Origin: JACVRW01 sp035650215 | Lineage (GTDB): Bacteria; Actinomycetota; Thermoleophilia; Solirubrobacterales; Thermoleophilaceae | DNA length: 34,913 nt | NCBI GenBank assembly: GCA_035650215.1 | Contig: DASRIC010000086.1 | Coordinates: forward strand, 1 to 34,913 | Direction of reading: 5' to 3' | In this document: positions 7,862-16,012 of the stretch, piece by piece | How positions within the stretch are numbered: the first letter of the stretch is position 1 | Layout of the letters: the number at the start of each line of letters is the position of its first letter | Notes under the pieces: model-generated | The model's database searches: none | Seen by the model: only the letters and a program-made list of their open reading frames with translations | What the model was told of the DNA's origin: nothing | Position numbers and translations under genes: made by a program

Positions 7862-10138
7862 ATGACTCAGGATGTAAGCCGGATCTCGCTCGAGATGGGC
7901 GGGAGCTCGATCGAGTTCGAGACCGGCAAGCTCGCCAAGCAGGCGAGTGGCTCCGTGGTCGTTACGGCAGGGGAGACGAAGGTCCTCTGCACGGCCACCG
8001 CAGGCAACCCCCGCGACGTCGACTTCCTCCCCCTCACGGTCGACGTCGAGGAGCGCATGTACGCCGCGGGCAAGATCCCCGGCAGCTTCTTCAAGCGCGA
8101 GGGCCGGGCGGGCGAGAAGGCCACGCTCACCGCACGCATGATCGACCGGCCGCTTCGGCCGCTCTTCCCCAAGGGCTGGAACCGCGAGACCCAGCTCGTG
8201 TCGATCCCCATGTCGATCGACCACCGGCACCCCTACGACGTGCTCGCCATGAACGGCGCGAGCGCGGCGCTGATGGTCTCTGACATCCCCTTCCCGGCGC
8301 CCGTGGGCGCCGTTCGCATCGGCCAGGACGCCGAGGGCACGTTCCTCGTCAACCCGGACGAGGAGTGGCTGCTCGAGTCGCCGCTCGACCTCGTGGTCGC
8401 GGGCACCGAGGAGGCCATCCTGATGGTCGAGGCGGGCGCCAGCGAGATCACCGAGGCGGAGATCCTCGACGCGCTCGACATCGCCCACGCCGAGATCAAG
8501 CGCCTCTGCCAGGCCCAGCACGAGCTGCGTGCCCAGTCCGGCAAGGAGAAGGTCGAGATCACCCCGCCGCAGGTCGACCAGGGCGTGCTCGACGAGGTGC
8601 GCTCGCGCTTCGGCTCAGCGCTCGAGGCCGCCACCCAGGTGGTCGACAAGCTCGAGCGCCAGGACGCCACCAAGGCCGTCGAGGAGGACGTGATCGAGAC
8701 GCTCTCGGGCGACCCGGACGAGCCCGAGACCTACAAGGAGCGTCGCGCCGCGGTCCAGCTCGCGTTCGACAAGCTCGAGAAGGACGTCATTCGCCGCCGG
8801 ATCGCGGTGGAGAAGAAGCGCCCCGACGGCCGCGCCGCCGAGGAGATCCGCGACATCTGGATCGAGGTGCCGGCCGCTCCGCGCGTGCACGGGTCCGCGA
8901 TCTTCACCCGCGGCCAGACGCAGGCGTTCTCGGTGGCCGCGCTCGGCACGACCCGTGACGAGATGCGGCTCGACACGCTCGGCCTGCAGGAGACCAAGCA
9001 CTACTTCCACCACTACAACTTCCCGCCTTTCTCGGTGGGCGAGGCCGGCTTCATGCGCGGGCCCAAGCGGCGCGACATCGGTCACGGCGCGCTCGCCGAG
9101 CGGGCGCTGGTGCCGGTGGTGCCGACCGTCGACGAGTTCCCGTACACGATCCGCGTGGTGAGCGACATCCTCGAGTCCAACGGCTCGAGCTCGATGGCCT
9201 CGGTGTGCGGCTCGACGCTGTCGCTGATGGACGCCGGCGTGCCGATCAAGGCGCCCGTGGCGGGCGTGGCGATGGGCCTGATCAAGGAGGGTGACGACTA
9301 CACCGTCCTCACCGACATCGCGGGCGTTGAGGACCACCTCGGCGACATGGACTTCAAGGTCGCCGGCACCTCCGAGGGCATCACGGCGCTCCAGATGGAC
9401 ATCAAGATCTCGGGCGTCACGTTCGACATCCTGCGCGACGCGCTCTCGCAGGCCAAGGACGCCCGGCTCACGATCCTCGGCAAGATGGCCGGCGCGATCG
9501 CCGAGCCGCGCGCCGAGCTCTCGCAGTACGCGCCGCGCATCTCCCAGATCCAGATCGACACCGAGAAGATCGGCGCGGTGATCGGCAAGGGCGGCGAGAC
9601 GATCCGTGCGCTGTCGGAGGAGTTCGACGCTCAGATCGACATCGACGACGACGGCACGGTGCGCATCTACGCCCAGTCGGGCGACCAGGGCGACGCGCTC
9701 ACCGAGCGCATCCGCTCGATGACGAAGGAGGTCGAGGTCGGCGACGAGTTCACCGGCAAGGTCGTGAAGACGACCACCTTCGGCGCGTTCGTCGAGCTCG
9801 CCAAGGGCACCGACGGCCTGCTGCACATCTCCAACATCGCGCCCGGCCAGCGGCCGAGCACGGTGGAGGAGGTCGTGAACCGCGGCGACGAGCTGAACGT
9901 GAAGGTCGTGGAGGTGGACCGCGAGCGCGGCCGCGTCGGCCTGCGCCTCGCCGACGACCCGGAGATCGCCGGCAAGACGGCCGAGGACCTGGCCGCGATG
10001 GGCACCGGCGACAAGGGCGGCCGCGGCGACCGCGGCGGCCGTGGCCGGCGCGACCGCGACAACGGCGGCCGCCGGGACCGCGACCGCAGCCGCGACCGCT
10101 CGCGCTACCGCGACCGGGACCGGGAGCGCTCCGAGTAG
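7862..10138 (+). CDS. pnp: Polyribonucleotide nucleotidyltransferase (PNPase)
   Basis: PNPase degrades RNA 3'-to-5' using phosphate and can add tails. The 758-residue product has two RNase PH domains (about 8-220 and 318-550) joined by a helical domain, with the phosphate-site motif GSSSMASVCGS (441-451) and the catalytic-region motif DHLGDMDFKVAGT (491-503). A KH domain follows with VIGKGG (573-578), then an S1 domain (about 626-698). The last 40 residues are an unusual Gly/Arg/Asp-rich tail of alternating RD and RS pairs, likely disordered and RNA- or protein-binding. A good AAAGGA ribosome-binding site precedes the ATG. It heads a pnp-M16 protease-dapB operon. Confidence 0.99.
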   Translation: MTQDVSRISLEMGGSSIEFETGKLAKQASGSVVVTAGETKVLCTATAGNPRDVDFLPLTVDVEERMYAAGKIPGSFFKREGRAGEKATLTARMIDRPLRPLFPKGWNRETQLVSIPMSIDHRHPYDVLAMNGASAALMVSDIPFPAPVGAVRIGQDAEGTFLVNPDEEWLLESPLDLVVAGTEEAILMVEAGASEITEAEILDALDIAHAEIKRLCQAQHELRAQSGKEKVEITPPQVDQGVLDEVRSRFGSALEAATQVVDKLERQDATKAVEEDVIETLSGDPDEPETYKERRAAVQLAFDKLEKDVIRRRIAVEKKRPDGRAAEEIRDIWIEVPAAPRVHGSAIFTRGQTQAFSVAALGTTRDEMRLDTLGLQETKHYFHHYNFPPFSVGEAGFMRGPKRRDIGHGALAERALVPVVPTVDEFPYTIRVVSDILESNGSSSMASVCGSTLSLMDAGVPIKAPVAGVAMGLIKEGDDYTVLTDIAGVEDHLGDMDFKVAGTSEGITALQMDIKISGVTFDILRDALSQAKDARLTILGKMAGAIAEPRAELSQYAPRISQIQIDTEKIGAVIGKGGETIRALSEEFDAQIDIDDDGTVRIYAQSGDQGDALTERIRSMTKEVEVGDEFTGKVVKTTTFGAFVELAKGTDGLLHISNIAPGQRPSTVEEVVNRGDELNVKVVEVDRERGRVGLRLADDPEIAGKTAEDLAAMGTGDKGGRGDRGGRGRRDRDNGGRRDRDRSRDRSRYRDRDRERSE

Positions 10139-10142
10139 CACC

Positions 10143-11417
10143 TTGAGCAGCGAGCCGGCGCAGCTGACGACCCTGGACTCGGGCGTCCGAGTCGTGACCG
10201 AGGCGATGCCCTCGGTCCGCTCGATCGCGCTCGGGTTCTGGGTCCGGACCGGCTCGCGCGACGAGGGCCACGAGCAGGCCGGGCTCTCGCACTTCCTCGA
10301 GCACCTGCTGTTCAAGGGCACCGAGCGCTTCACGTCGCTCGAGATCGACGAGACGTTCGACGGGATGGGGGCGGAGGTCAACGCCGGCACCGGCAAGGAG
10401 ACGACCTCCGTCTACTCGCGCTTCCTCGACGGGCACCTCGAGCGCGCCTTCGACGTGCTCCAGGACATGTTCCTGCGCCCGGCATACCCCGACATCGACT
10501 CCGAGCGCCAGGTGGTGATCGAGGAGATCGCGATGTACGAGGACGAGCCGCAGGACAAGGTGCACGACGTGCTGGCCGGCGCCATCTTCGGCGACCACCC
10601 GCTCGGTCGACCGATCATCGGTCGCGCCGACGTGATCTCGTCCGTGCCGGTGCCGGACATCGCGGCCTGGCACGACGGTCGCTACGTGCCCGGCAACATC
10701 GTCGTAGCCGCCGCCGGCAACCTCGACCACGAGCGGATCGTGGAGCTGGTGGGCGGCGCCGTGGGCGACGCCGTGACGGTGCCCGCCAAGCCGGGCGGCC
10801 CGAACGGCGCGGCCCCCGGGCTGCGCTTCTTCGCCAAGGACACCGAGCAGTACCACCTTTGCCTCGGCGGGCCAGGCCTGCCGCGCGGCGACGACCGCCG
10901 CTTCGCGCTGCGCGTGCTCGACACGATCGTGGGCGGCTCCACCTCGTCGCGGCTCTTCCAGGAGGTGCGCGAGAAGCGGGGGCTGGCCTACGCCGTCTAC
11001 TCGTACGCGAGTCACTTCGCGGACTCGGGCCAGGTGGCCCTCTACGTAGGCACGCGCCCCGACAACGTGCGCGCCGCGATGGAGGTCATCGGCTCGGAGC
11101 TGCGCCGGCTCATGGAGGACGGGATCACGCCCGAGGAGCTCGAGCGGGCCCGTGAGAACGTCAAGGGCCGCACGGTGCTCTCGATGGAGTCCACGCTCGC
11201 GCGCATGAACCGGCTCGGCAGCTCGGTGCTCATGGACCTGCCGGCGCTGAGCGTCGACGAGCTGCTGGCCGAGCTCGACGCCGTGACGCTCGACGGCGTG
11301 AACGCCCTGGCTCGGGAGCTGTGGGCGGTCGATCGGCTCTCGGCGGCCGGCGTGGGGGCGAGCGAGAGTGCCTTCCGCGGCGCGCTCGAGTCGGTGTCGC
11401 CGTCGCTCGCCGTATGA
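10143..11417 (+). CDS. M16 family zinc metallopeptidase (processing-peptidase type)
   Basis: A 424-residue M16B peptidase related to mitochondrial processing peptidase and to the protease next to pnp in Bacillus (MlpA/YmxG). The inverted zinc motif HFLEH gives His50, Glu53 and His54, and the distal acidic stretch EEIAMYEDEP (127-136) supplies the third ligand. The C-terminal half carries the RGLAYAVYSY segment typical of this family. There is no signal peptide, so it is probably cytosolic. TTG at 10143 is taken as the start, 4 bases after the pnp stop; an earlier in-frame start would run through the pnp Arg-rich tail. It overlaps dapB by 4 bases (ATGA). Its substrate is unknown. Confidence 0.92.
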   Translation: MSSEPAQLTTLDSGVRVVTEAMPSVRSIALGFWVRTGSRDEGHEQAGLSHFLEHLLFKGTERFTSLEIDETFDGMGAEVNAGTGKETTSVYSRFLDGHLERAFDVLQDMFLRPAYPDIDSERQVVIEEIAMYEDEPQDKVHDVLAGAIFGDHPLGRPIIGRADVISSVPVPDIAAWHDGRYVPGNIVVAAAGNLDHERIVELVGGAVGDAVTVPAKPGGPNGAAPGLRFFAKDTEQYHLCLGGPGLPRGDDRRFALRVLDTIVGGSTSSRLFQEVREKRGLAYAVYSYASHFADSGQVALYVGTRPDNVRAAMEVIGSELRRLMEDGITPEELERARENVKGRTVLSMESTLARMNRLGSSVLMDLPALSVDELLAELDAVTLDGVNALARELWAVDRLSAAGVGASESAFRGALESVSPSLAV

Positions 11418-12073
11418 CGATCAACGTCGCCGTGTCGGGAGCGGCGGGGCGGATGGGCGCCACGGTCTGCCGCGCGGTGGAGGGCGCCGAGGACATGGCG
11501 CTCGTGGGTCGCGCCGACCCGCTGCTCGACGCGAGCCTGACGGACGTGCTGGGCGACGCCGACGTGGTGGTCGACTTCTCGACGCCCGACAGCGCGCTCG
11601 ATAATGCCCGCCGGTGCATCGAGGCGGGCGTGCACTGCGTGATGGGCACCTCCGGAGCGGACTTCTCGGAGCTCGAGGGCGTGGGCAGCGCCAACCTGTT
11701 CGTGGCTCCAAACTTCGCGATCGGCGCGGTGCTGATGATGCGCTTCGCGCAGCAGGCGGCCGAGCACATGCCCCAGTGCGAGATCGTCGAGCTCCACCAC
11801 GACCGCAAGCTCGACGCCCCGTCGGGCACCGCCACGCGCACGGCCGACCTGATCCGGGCCGCCGGCGGCAACGTGCACGAGCCCATCCACTCGGTGCGCC
11901 TGCCGGGCCTCGTGGCCCACCAGGAGGTGCTCTTCGGCGGCCCCGGCCAGACGCTCACGATCCGCCACGACTCGATCGATCGCGAGTCGTTCATGCCCGG
12001 CGTGCTGTTGGCGGTCCGCAGGGTCGGAGGCCTGGAGCGCTCGCCCGTGATCGGGCTCGAAGCGCTGCTCTAG
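11414..12073 (+). CDS. dapB: 4-hydroxy-tetrahydrodipicolinate reductase
   Basis: DapB reduces 4-hydroxy-tetrahydrodipicolinate with NAD(P)H in the lysine/diaminopimelate pathway, directly after DapA, whose gene lies 3 kb away. The 219-residue protein begins with the nucleotide-binding VSGAAGRMG loop (8-14), has DFSTPDS and the GTSG loop, and the catalytic/substrate motif ELHHDRKLDAPSGTA (127-140). It is shorter than the typical 240-270 residues, as some actinobacterial versions are. It ends with a TAG that shares the tetranucleotide CTAG with the stop codon of the convergent GGDEF-EAL gene, so there is no room for a terminator. Confidence 0.96.
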   Translation: MTINVAVSGAAGRMGATVCRAVEGAEDMALVGRADPLLDASLTDVLGDADVVVDFSTPDSALDNARRCIEAGVHCVMGTSGADFSELEGVGSANLFVAPNFAIGAVLMMRFAQQAAEHMPQCEIVELHHDRKLDAPSGTATRTADLIRAAGGNVHEPIHSVRLPGLVAHQEVLFGGPGQTLTIRHDSIDRESFMPGVLLAVRRVGGLERSPVIGLEALL

Positions 12074-14178
12074 CTGCGCAGCAGCAGCGCCGTCACCTCG
12101 TCGGCCGGCAGCGGCCGTGAGAGGTGGAAGCCCTGTGCGAGCGGGCAGCCTTCGGAGGCGAGGAACTCGCGCTGCTCCTCGGTCTCGACGCCCTCGGCCA
12201 CAACCTCGCGGCCGAGCGCCTCGGCGAGTCGGATGATCGCGGCCACCACCGCGGCCGCCTCCTCGTTGTGGGGCACCTCGCGCATGAACGAGCGGTCGAT
12301 CTTGAGCTGCTCGACCGGCATCTGGCGCAGCCGGCTGAGCGAGGAGAAGCCCTCGCCGAAGTCGTCGATCGCGAGGCCGACGCCGAGCCCGTGCAGGCGC
12401 TCGATGAGGTCCGGGCCGGCCATCTCGTCCATGGCGGCCGACTCGGTGACCTCGATCACCACGCGCTCGGGGTCGATCCCGTGGCGTGAGAGCGCGCTCG
12501 CGAACGTGTCCGGGTACTCGGCCCGCCGCAGCTCGCGCGGCGAGGCGTTCACGCTCAGGCGCGGGGTGAGGCCGAGCGACTCCCACTCGGCGCCCTGGCG
12601 GCAGAGCTCGTCGACCACCCAGGCGCCGATCGGCTCGATCAGCCCGCTGTTCTCGGCCGCCGGAATGAACAGAGCGGGGGAGATGAGCCCGTGGTCGGGG
12701 TCCTGCCAGCGCAGCAGCGCCTCCACGCCCACCGGCCGGGTCGTGCCGTACAGGGCGAAGATCGGCTGGTAGTGGAGCAGGAGCTCGCGGCGCTCGAGCG
12801 AGCGGCGCAGCCGGGCGGTGAGCGAGAGACGCTCGAGCGGGTCGTCCTTCTCCGGCAGGTACAGCCGGTGGCCGGCGCGGCCCGCGTGCTTCGCCTGGTA
12901 CATCGCGGTGTCGGCGTGGCGGAGCAGCTCGTCCTCGTCGACGGCGTCGCGCGGATAGAGGCTGATGCCCACGCTGGCGCTCACGTGCAGGGAGACGCCC
13001 GCAACCGAGAATGGCTCCGCGAGCGTGGCCGCCACCCGCACGGCCGCGGCCTCGGCGTGCTCCTCGCCGTCGGCGGGCAGGTCCGGAAGCAGCAGGAAGA
13101 ACTCGTCGCCGCCCGCGCGGGCGAGCATGTCGTCGTGCCGGCCGGTGGCCGCGAGCCGCTTGGCCACGGCCGCGAGCAGCTTGTCGCCGACAACGTGACC
13201 CAGGCTGTCGTTGACGAGCTTGAAGTCGTCGACGTCGAGGCAGAGGAGTCCCACGCTCGCGCCCGTGTGCTGCGCCCGGGCCACAGAGGCGGCGATCCGC
13301 TCCGCGAGCCGGGCGCGGTTCGGGAGCCCGGTGAGCGGATCGTGATAGGCGAGGTAGGCCACGCGCTCCTGCGCCCGGTGGCGCTCGGTGATGTCCTCGC
13401 CGGAGCTGAGCGTGCCGGTCACGCGACCGCTCGCATCGCGCAGGATCGTGTTGCGCCAGGCAACGAGCCGCTGCTCGCCGGACTTCGAGACCACGTGGTT
13501 CTCGTGCTCGCCCGCGGCCTCGACGTCGCCGGACAGGAGCTCGCCGAACAGCTCACGCGCCGCAGCGCGCTCGTAGGCGGGCACCACGAGCCCGAACCAG
13601 CTCGACCCGGTGAGCTCGTCCTCGTCGTAGCCGAGCACCTCGCAGGCGCGGCGGTTCACGAGGCTGACCTCGCCGCGCTCGTCCAGCACCACGATCATCG
13701 TGGCCGCCACGTCGAGGTAGCGCTGGGCGCGCTCCTCGCTCTCGGAGAGCGCGCGCTGCGTGCCGCGAAGCTGGGTGATGTCCATCAGCACGCCCTGGCT
13801 GCAGATCGGTTGCCCGCGCTCGTCGCGGATCACGTTGTCGCGCTCCCACACCCAGACCACGCGCCCGTCGGCGGCGATCATGCGGAACTCGTTCTCGTAG
13901 TCGGTTCCCGTGTGGAAGCTGTCGACCTCCGCCGCCAGCACGCGCTCGCGATCGTCGGGATGCATTCGCGCCGCCCACAGGTCCTGGTCGGTGACCCAGG
14001 CGGACGCCGGGAAGCCCAGCATCCGCTCGATCTGCGGGCTCACGTAGAGGAAGGGCGCGTCCGGGCTGAACTCGCAGATGATCGTGACCGCGGGTATCTG
14101 CTCGATCAGGGTGCGGTAGCGCAGGTCGACCGGCACCTCGCCGGCGGTGTCCTGAGCGGAGGAGGGCTCGTGGCTCAT
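12070..14178 (-). CDS. PAS-PAS-GGDEF-EAL cyclic-di-GMP enzyme
   Basis: A 702-residue c-di-GMP signalling protein without visible membrane segments. Two PAS/PAC sensor domains (about 18-140 and 147-268) precede a GGDEF diguanylate cyclase (about 270-440) and an EAL phosphodiesterase (about 450-700). The cyclase motif AGGDEF (355-360) is intact, with the product-inhibition I-site RHDD (347-350) exactly five residues before it. The phosphodiesterase motif VEALLRW (485-491) and the DDFG motif (605-608) are also intact, so both activities look possible. The frame remains open far upstream, but ATG at 14178 fits the start of the first PAS domain. It lies 65 bases downstream of the DUF3052 gene on the same strand and may be co-transcribed. 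Confidence 0.93.
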   Translation of the reverse strand: MSHEPSSAQDTAGEVPVDLRYRTLIEQIPAVTIICEFSPDAPFLYVSPQIERMLGFPASAWVTDQDLWAARMHPDDRERVLAAEVDSFHTGTDYENEFRMIAADGRVVWVWERDNVIRDERGQPICSQGVLMDITQLRGTQRALSESEERAQRYLDVAATMIVVLDERGEVSLVNRRACEVLGYDEDELTGSSWFGLVVPAYERAAARELFGELLSGDVEAAGEHENHVVSKSGEQRLVAWRNTILRDASGRVTGTLSSGEDITERHRAQERVAYLAYHDPLTGLPNRARLAERIAASVARAQHTGASVGLLCLDVDDFKLVNDSLGHVVGDKLLAAVAKRLAATGRHDDMLARAGGDEFFLLLPDLPADGEEHAEAAAVRVAATLAEPFSVAGVSLHVSASVGISLYPRDAVDEDELLRHADTAMYQAKHAGRAGHRLYLPEKDDPLERLSLTARLRRSLERRELLLHYQPIFALYGTTRPVGVEALLRWQDPDHGLISPALFIPAAENSGLIEPIGAWVVDELCRQGAEWESLGLTPRLSVNASPRELRRAEYPDTFASALSRHGIDPERVVIEVTESAAMDEMAGPDLIERLHGLGVGLAIDDFGEGFSSLSRLRQMPVEQLKIDRSFMREVPHNEEAAAVVAAIIRLAEALGREVVAEGVETEEQREFLASEGCPLAQGFHLSRPLPADEVTALLLRS

Positions 14179-14243
14179 GGGCTCTGAGGCCGGACAGGCG
14201 GCCTCCCTCCCTAGATCGGGTTCCGGCAGGGATTTCTTGAGGC

Positions 14244-14669
14244 TCAGGCGGCGCTCTTGGTGCCGTTGCGGCGCAGCGCGCGAGGCACCACGAAGCGGAT
14301 CCCGGAACGCTCGTCGTCGATCGAACAGGTCTTGTTGTCGATCAGGCCGAGCTGCTTGGCGTGGGGAACGAGCGCCATCTGGTTGAGGTAGCGCTCGTGT
14401 CCCCGCTTGCGGGTAATCACCCACAGGAAGCCGGTGTCGCGCAGGCGCGCCCGGTAGCGCACGAGCGCCTCGCGACCCTCGTCCTCCGACTCGACCAGCA
14501 CGATCGCGCCGTCGAGCTCGCCCGAGCGCACGAGGCCGCGCCCGACCGCGTCCTTGGCGTCGCGGCGCAGGCCCGCGCCGACGTCGCCGGCGATCTCGAC
14601 CCGCTGGTCGGGCTTCAGTCCGAGCTTCTGTACCACCGTGCGGTGGCTGTAGTCGCGTTCCTGCGCCAT
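14244..14669 (-). CDS. DUF3052 family protein
   Basis: A 141-residue protein of the actinobacterial DUF3052 family, function unknown. Recognised by the start (YSHRTVVQKLGLKPDQRVEIAG), the middle DGAIVLVESEDEGREAL, the DTGFLWVITRKRG strand, and the C-terminal GLIDNKTCSIDDERSGIRFVV, which matches the family signature of Val-Asp-Asn-Lys followed by a Trp/Arg-Ser-Gly-Leu-Arg-like strand. It is probably cytosolic; no signal or membrane segment is seen. The gene diverges from the small Pro-rich gene across a 116-base region holding paired inverted repeats, and precedes the c-di-GMP enzyme on the same strand. Confidence 0.82.
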   Translation of the reverse strand: MAQERDYSHRTVVQKLGLKPDQRVEIAGDVGAGLRRDAKDAVGRGLVRSGELDGAIVLVESEDEGREALVRYRARLRDTGFLWVITRKRGHERYLNQMALVPHAKQLGLIDNKTCSIDDERSGIRFVVPRALRRNGTKSAA

Positions 14670-14695
14670 CCGTGTGGACGAATTCTGCCATTTGC

Positions 14696-14752
14696 AGCGG
14701 AGGTTCCGCTAGATCTGATGCGCGAAAACCACGCCTCCGCTGACCTGAGCGG
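14696..14752. promoter_or_regulatory. Two related inverted repeats between divergent genes
   Basis: AGCGGAGGTTCCGCT at 14696-14710 (arms AGCGGA/TCCGCT, 3-base spacer) and CCGCTGACCTGAGCGG at 14737-14752 (arms CCGCT/AGCGG, 6-base spacer) use the same half-site in opposite order. They could be operator sites for the DUF3052 and small-protein genes. A TACCCT hexamer at 14753-14758 directly after the second repeat could be a -10 for the plus-strand gene. Confidence 0.4.
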
Positions 14753-14785
14753 TACCCTGCGACGACGCAAACCGGAGGAGACCCG

Positions 14786-15136
14786 ATGGGCTTCATGGAC
14801 AAGGCCAAGAAGCTCGCCGAGCAGGCGCAGCAGAAGCTCGACGAGGCGCAGACCCAGTTCAACCAGGGAACGGGGTCCGCAGGCGAGCACCAGGGCGGCG
14901 GCCAGCAGTTCGACCAGCACGGCCGTCCGATCCCGCAGGAGCCCCCGGCCGAGGCAGCCGCGCCACGTCCCGCTCCGCCGCCCCCGCCGCCGGCTGAGCC
15001 GGTGCCCGACGCTCCGACCGATTCCGCCGACGCTCCCGCCGAGCCCGCCGCCTCCGAGCCCGCGGAGCCGCCCCCGCCGCCCCCGAGCGGCGGCGCCAAC
15101 GCCACCCCCGACCCCTTCAAGCCGCTCCAGCAGTGA
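14786..15136 (+). CDS. Small protein with amphipathic N-terminus and Pro/Glu/Ala-rich tail
   Basis: A 116-residue protein I cannot assign to a characterised family. Residues 1-25 (MGFMDKAKKLAEQAQQKLDE) form a strongly amphipathic Lys/Gln-rich helix; the middle is Gly/Gln/His-rich with QHGRPIPQEPP; the C-terminal half is a disordered Pro/Ala/Glu tail with poly-Pro runs. Similar short MGLMDK-type proteins are widespread in actinobacteria. There is no signal peptide or membrane helix, but the N-terminal helix could bind a membrane surface or form a coiled coil. A clear GGAGGAG ribosome-binding site precedes the ATG. It overlaps dapA by 4 bases (GTGA), so it leads the dapA-rnj operon. Confidence 0.78.
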   Translation: MGFMDKAKKLAEQAQQKLDEAQTQFNQGTGSAGEHQGGGQQFDQHGRPIPQEPPAEAAAPRPAPPPPPPAEPVPDAPTDSADAPAEPAASEPAEPPPPPPSGGANATPDPFKPLQQ

Positions 15137-16008
15137 CGGAGCGCTTCTCCCGCGATCGCATGCGCGTCGGCGGCATCCTCACGGCCATGGTCACCCCCTT
15201 CGACGCCGACGGGGCGCTCGCCGAGCCCGCCGCCGCGCGGCTCATGCACCATCTCCTCGAGAACGGCTCGGACGGCCTCGTGCTCGCCGGCAGCACAGGG
15301 GAGGGCGCGACGCTCACGGACGACGAGAAATTCCAGCTGTGGCAGCTCGGGGTGGCGGAGTCGGGCGACGCCCCGGTGATCGCCGGTACCGGCACCTACG
15401 ACACCCGCCACACGATCGAGCTCACGCGGCGCGCCGCCGACATCGGCGTCGACGCCGCGCTCGTGGTCACCCCCTACTACGTCAAGCCCAACCGGCGCGG
15501 GATCAAGGCGCACTTCGAGGCCGTGGCCGCCGCCACCGACCTGCCGATCATCGTCTACAACATCCCCGGGCGCACCGTCGTGGACATCCCCAACGACCTG
15601 CTCGCGGAGCTCGCCGAGATAGACACCGTGGTTGCGGTCAAGCAGGCGCGCTACGAGGACATGGCGCCGATCGAGGGCATGGACCTGCTGGCGGGGAACG
15701 ACGAGGTACTGGCCCAGGTGCTCGACATGGGCGGCAGCGGCGGGATTCTCGTGGCGGCCCACCTCGTGGGCCGCGAGATGCGCCGGATGATCGACGAGCC
15801 CGACGCCCGCGCCGAGATCCAGGAGGGGCTGCACGACCTCTACGGCGCCCTGACGGTCACCACCAACCCGATTCCGATCAAGGCCGCGCTCGCGATGGCC
15901 GGGCACGACGTGGGCGGCCTGAGGCTCCCGCTCGTGGAGGCCGACGAGTCCGAGCGGGCGACGGTCCGCGCGGCACTCGAGCGCCACAACCTGCTGGCAG
16001 CGGTCTAG
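15133..16008 (+). CDS. dapA: 4-hydroxy-tetrahydrodipicolinate synthase
   Basis: DapA condenses pyruvate with aspartate semialdehyde in the first committed step of diaminopimelate/lysine synthesis. The 291-residue TIM-barrel protein has the motif LAGSTGEGATL (51-61), the TPYY tyrosine at 116, VYNIPGR with Tyr142, and the Schiff-base Lys170 in VVAVKQA. Length is typical. GTG at 15133 overlaps the stop of the small Pro-rich gene; an internal ATG at residue 10 is an alternative. The rnj gene starts 4 bases after the stop, a dapA-rnj pairing seen in many Gram-positive bacteria. Confidence 0.96.
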   Translation: MTERFSRDRMRVGGILTAMVTPFDADGALAEPAAARLMHHLLENGSDGLVLAGSTGEGATLTDDEKFQLWQLGVAESGDAPVIAGTGTYDTRHTIELTRRAADIGVDAALVVTPYYVKPNRRGIKAHFEAVAAATDLPIIVYNIPGRTVVDIPNDLLAELAEIDTVVAVKQARYEDMAPIEGMDLLAGNDEVLAQVLDMGGSGGILVAAHLVGREMRRMIDEPDARAEIQEGLHDLYGALTVTTNPIPIKAALAMAGHDVGGLRLPLVEADESERATVRAALERHNLLAAV

Positions 16009-16012
16009 CCAG

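Noticed and set aside
8615..10396. 593-codon minus-strand open frame opposite pnp and the M16 gene; similar ones lie opposite nrnA, ribF, ftsK and rny.
   Set aside because: All mirror the codon bias of real genes on the other strand and have no recognisable domain or ribosome-binding site.
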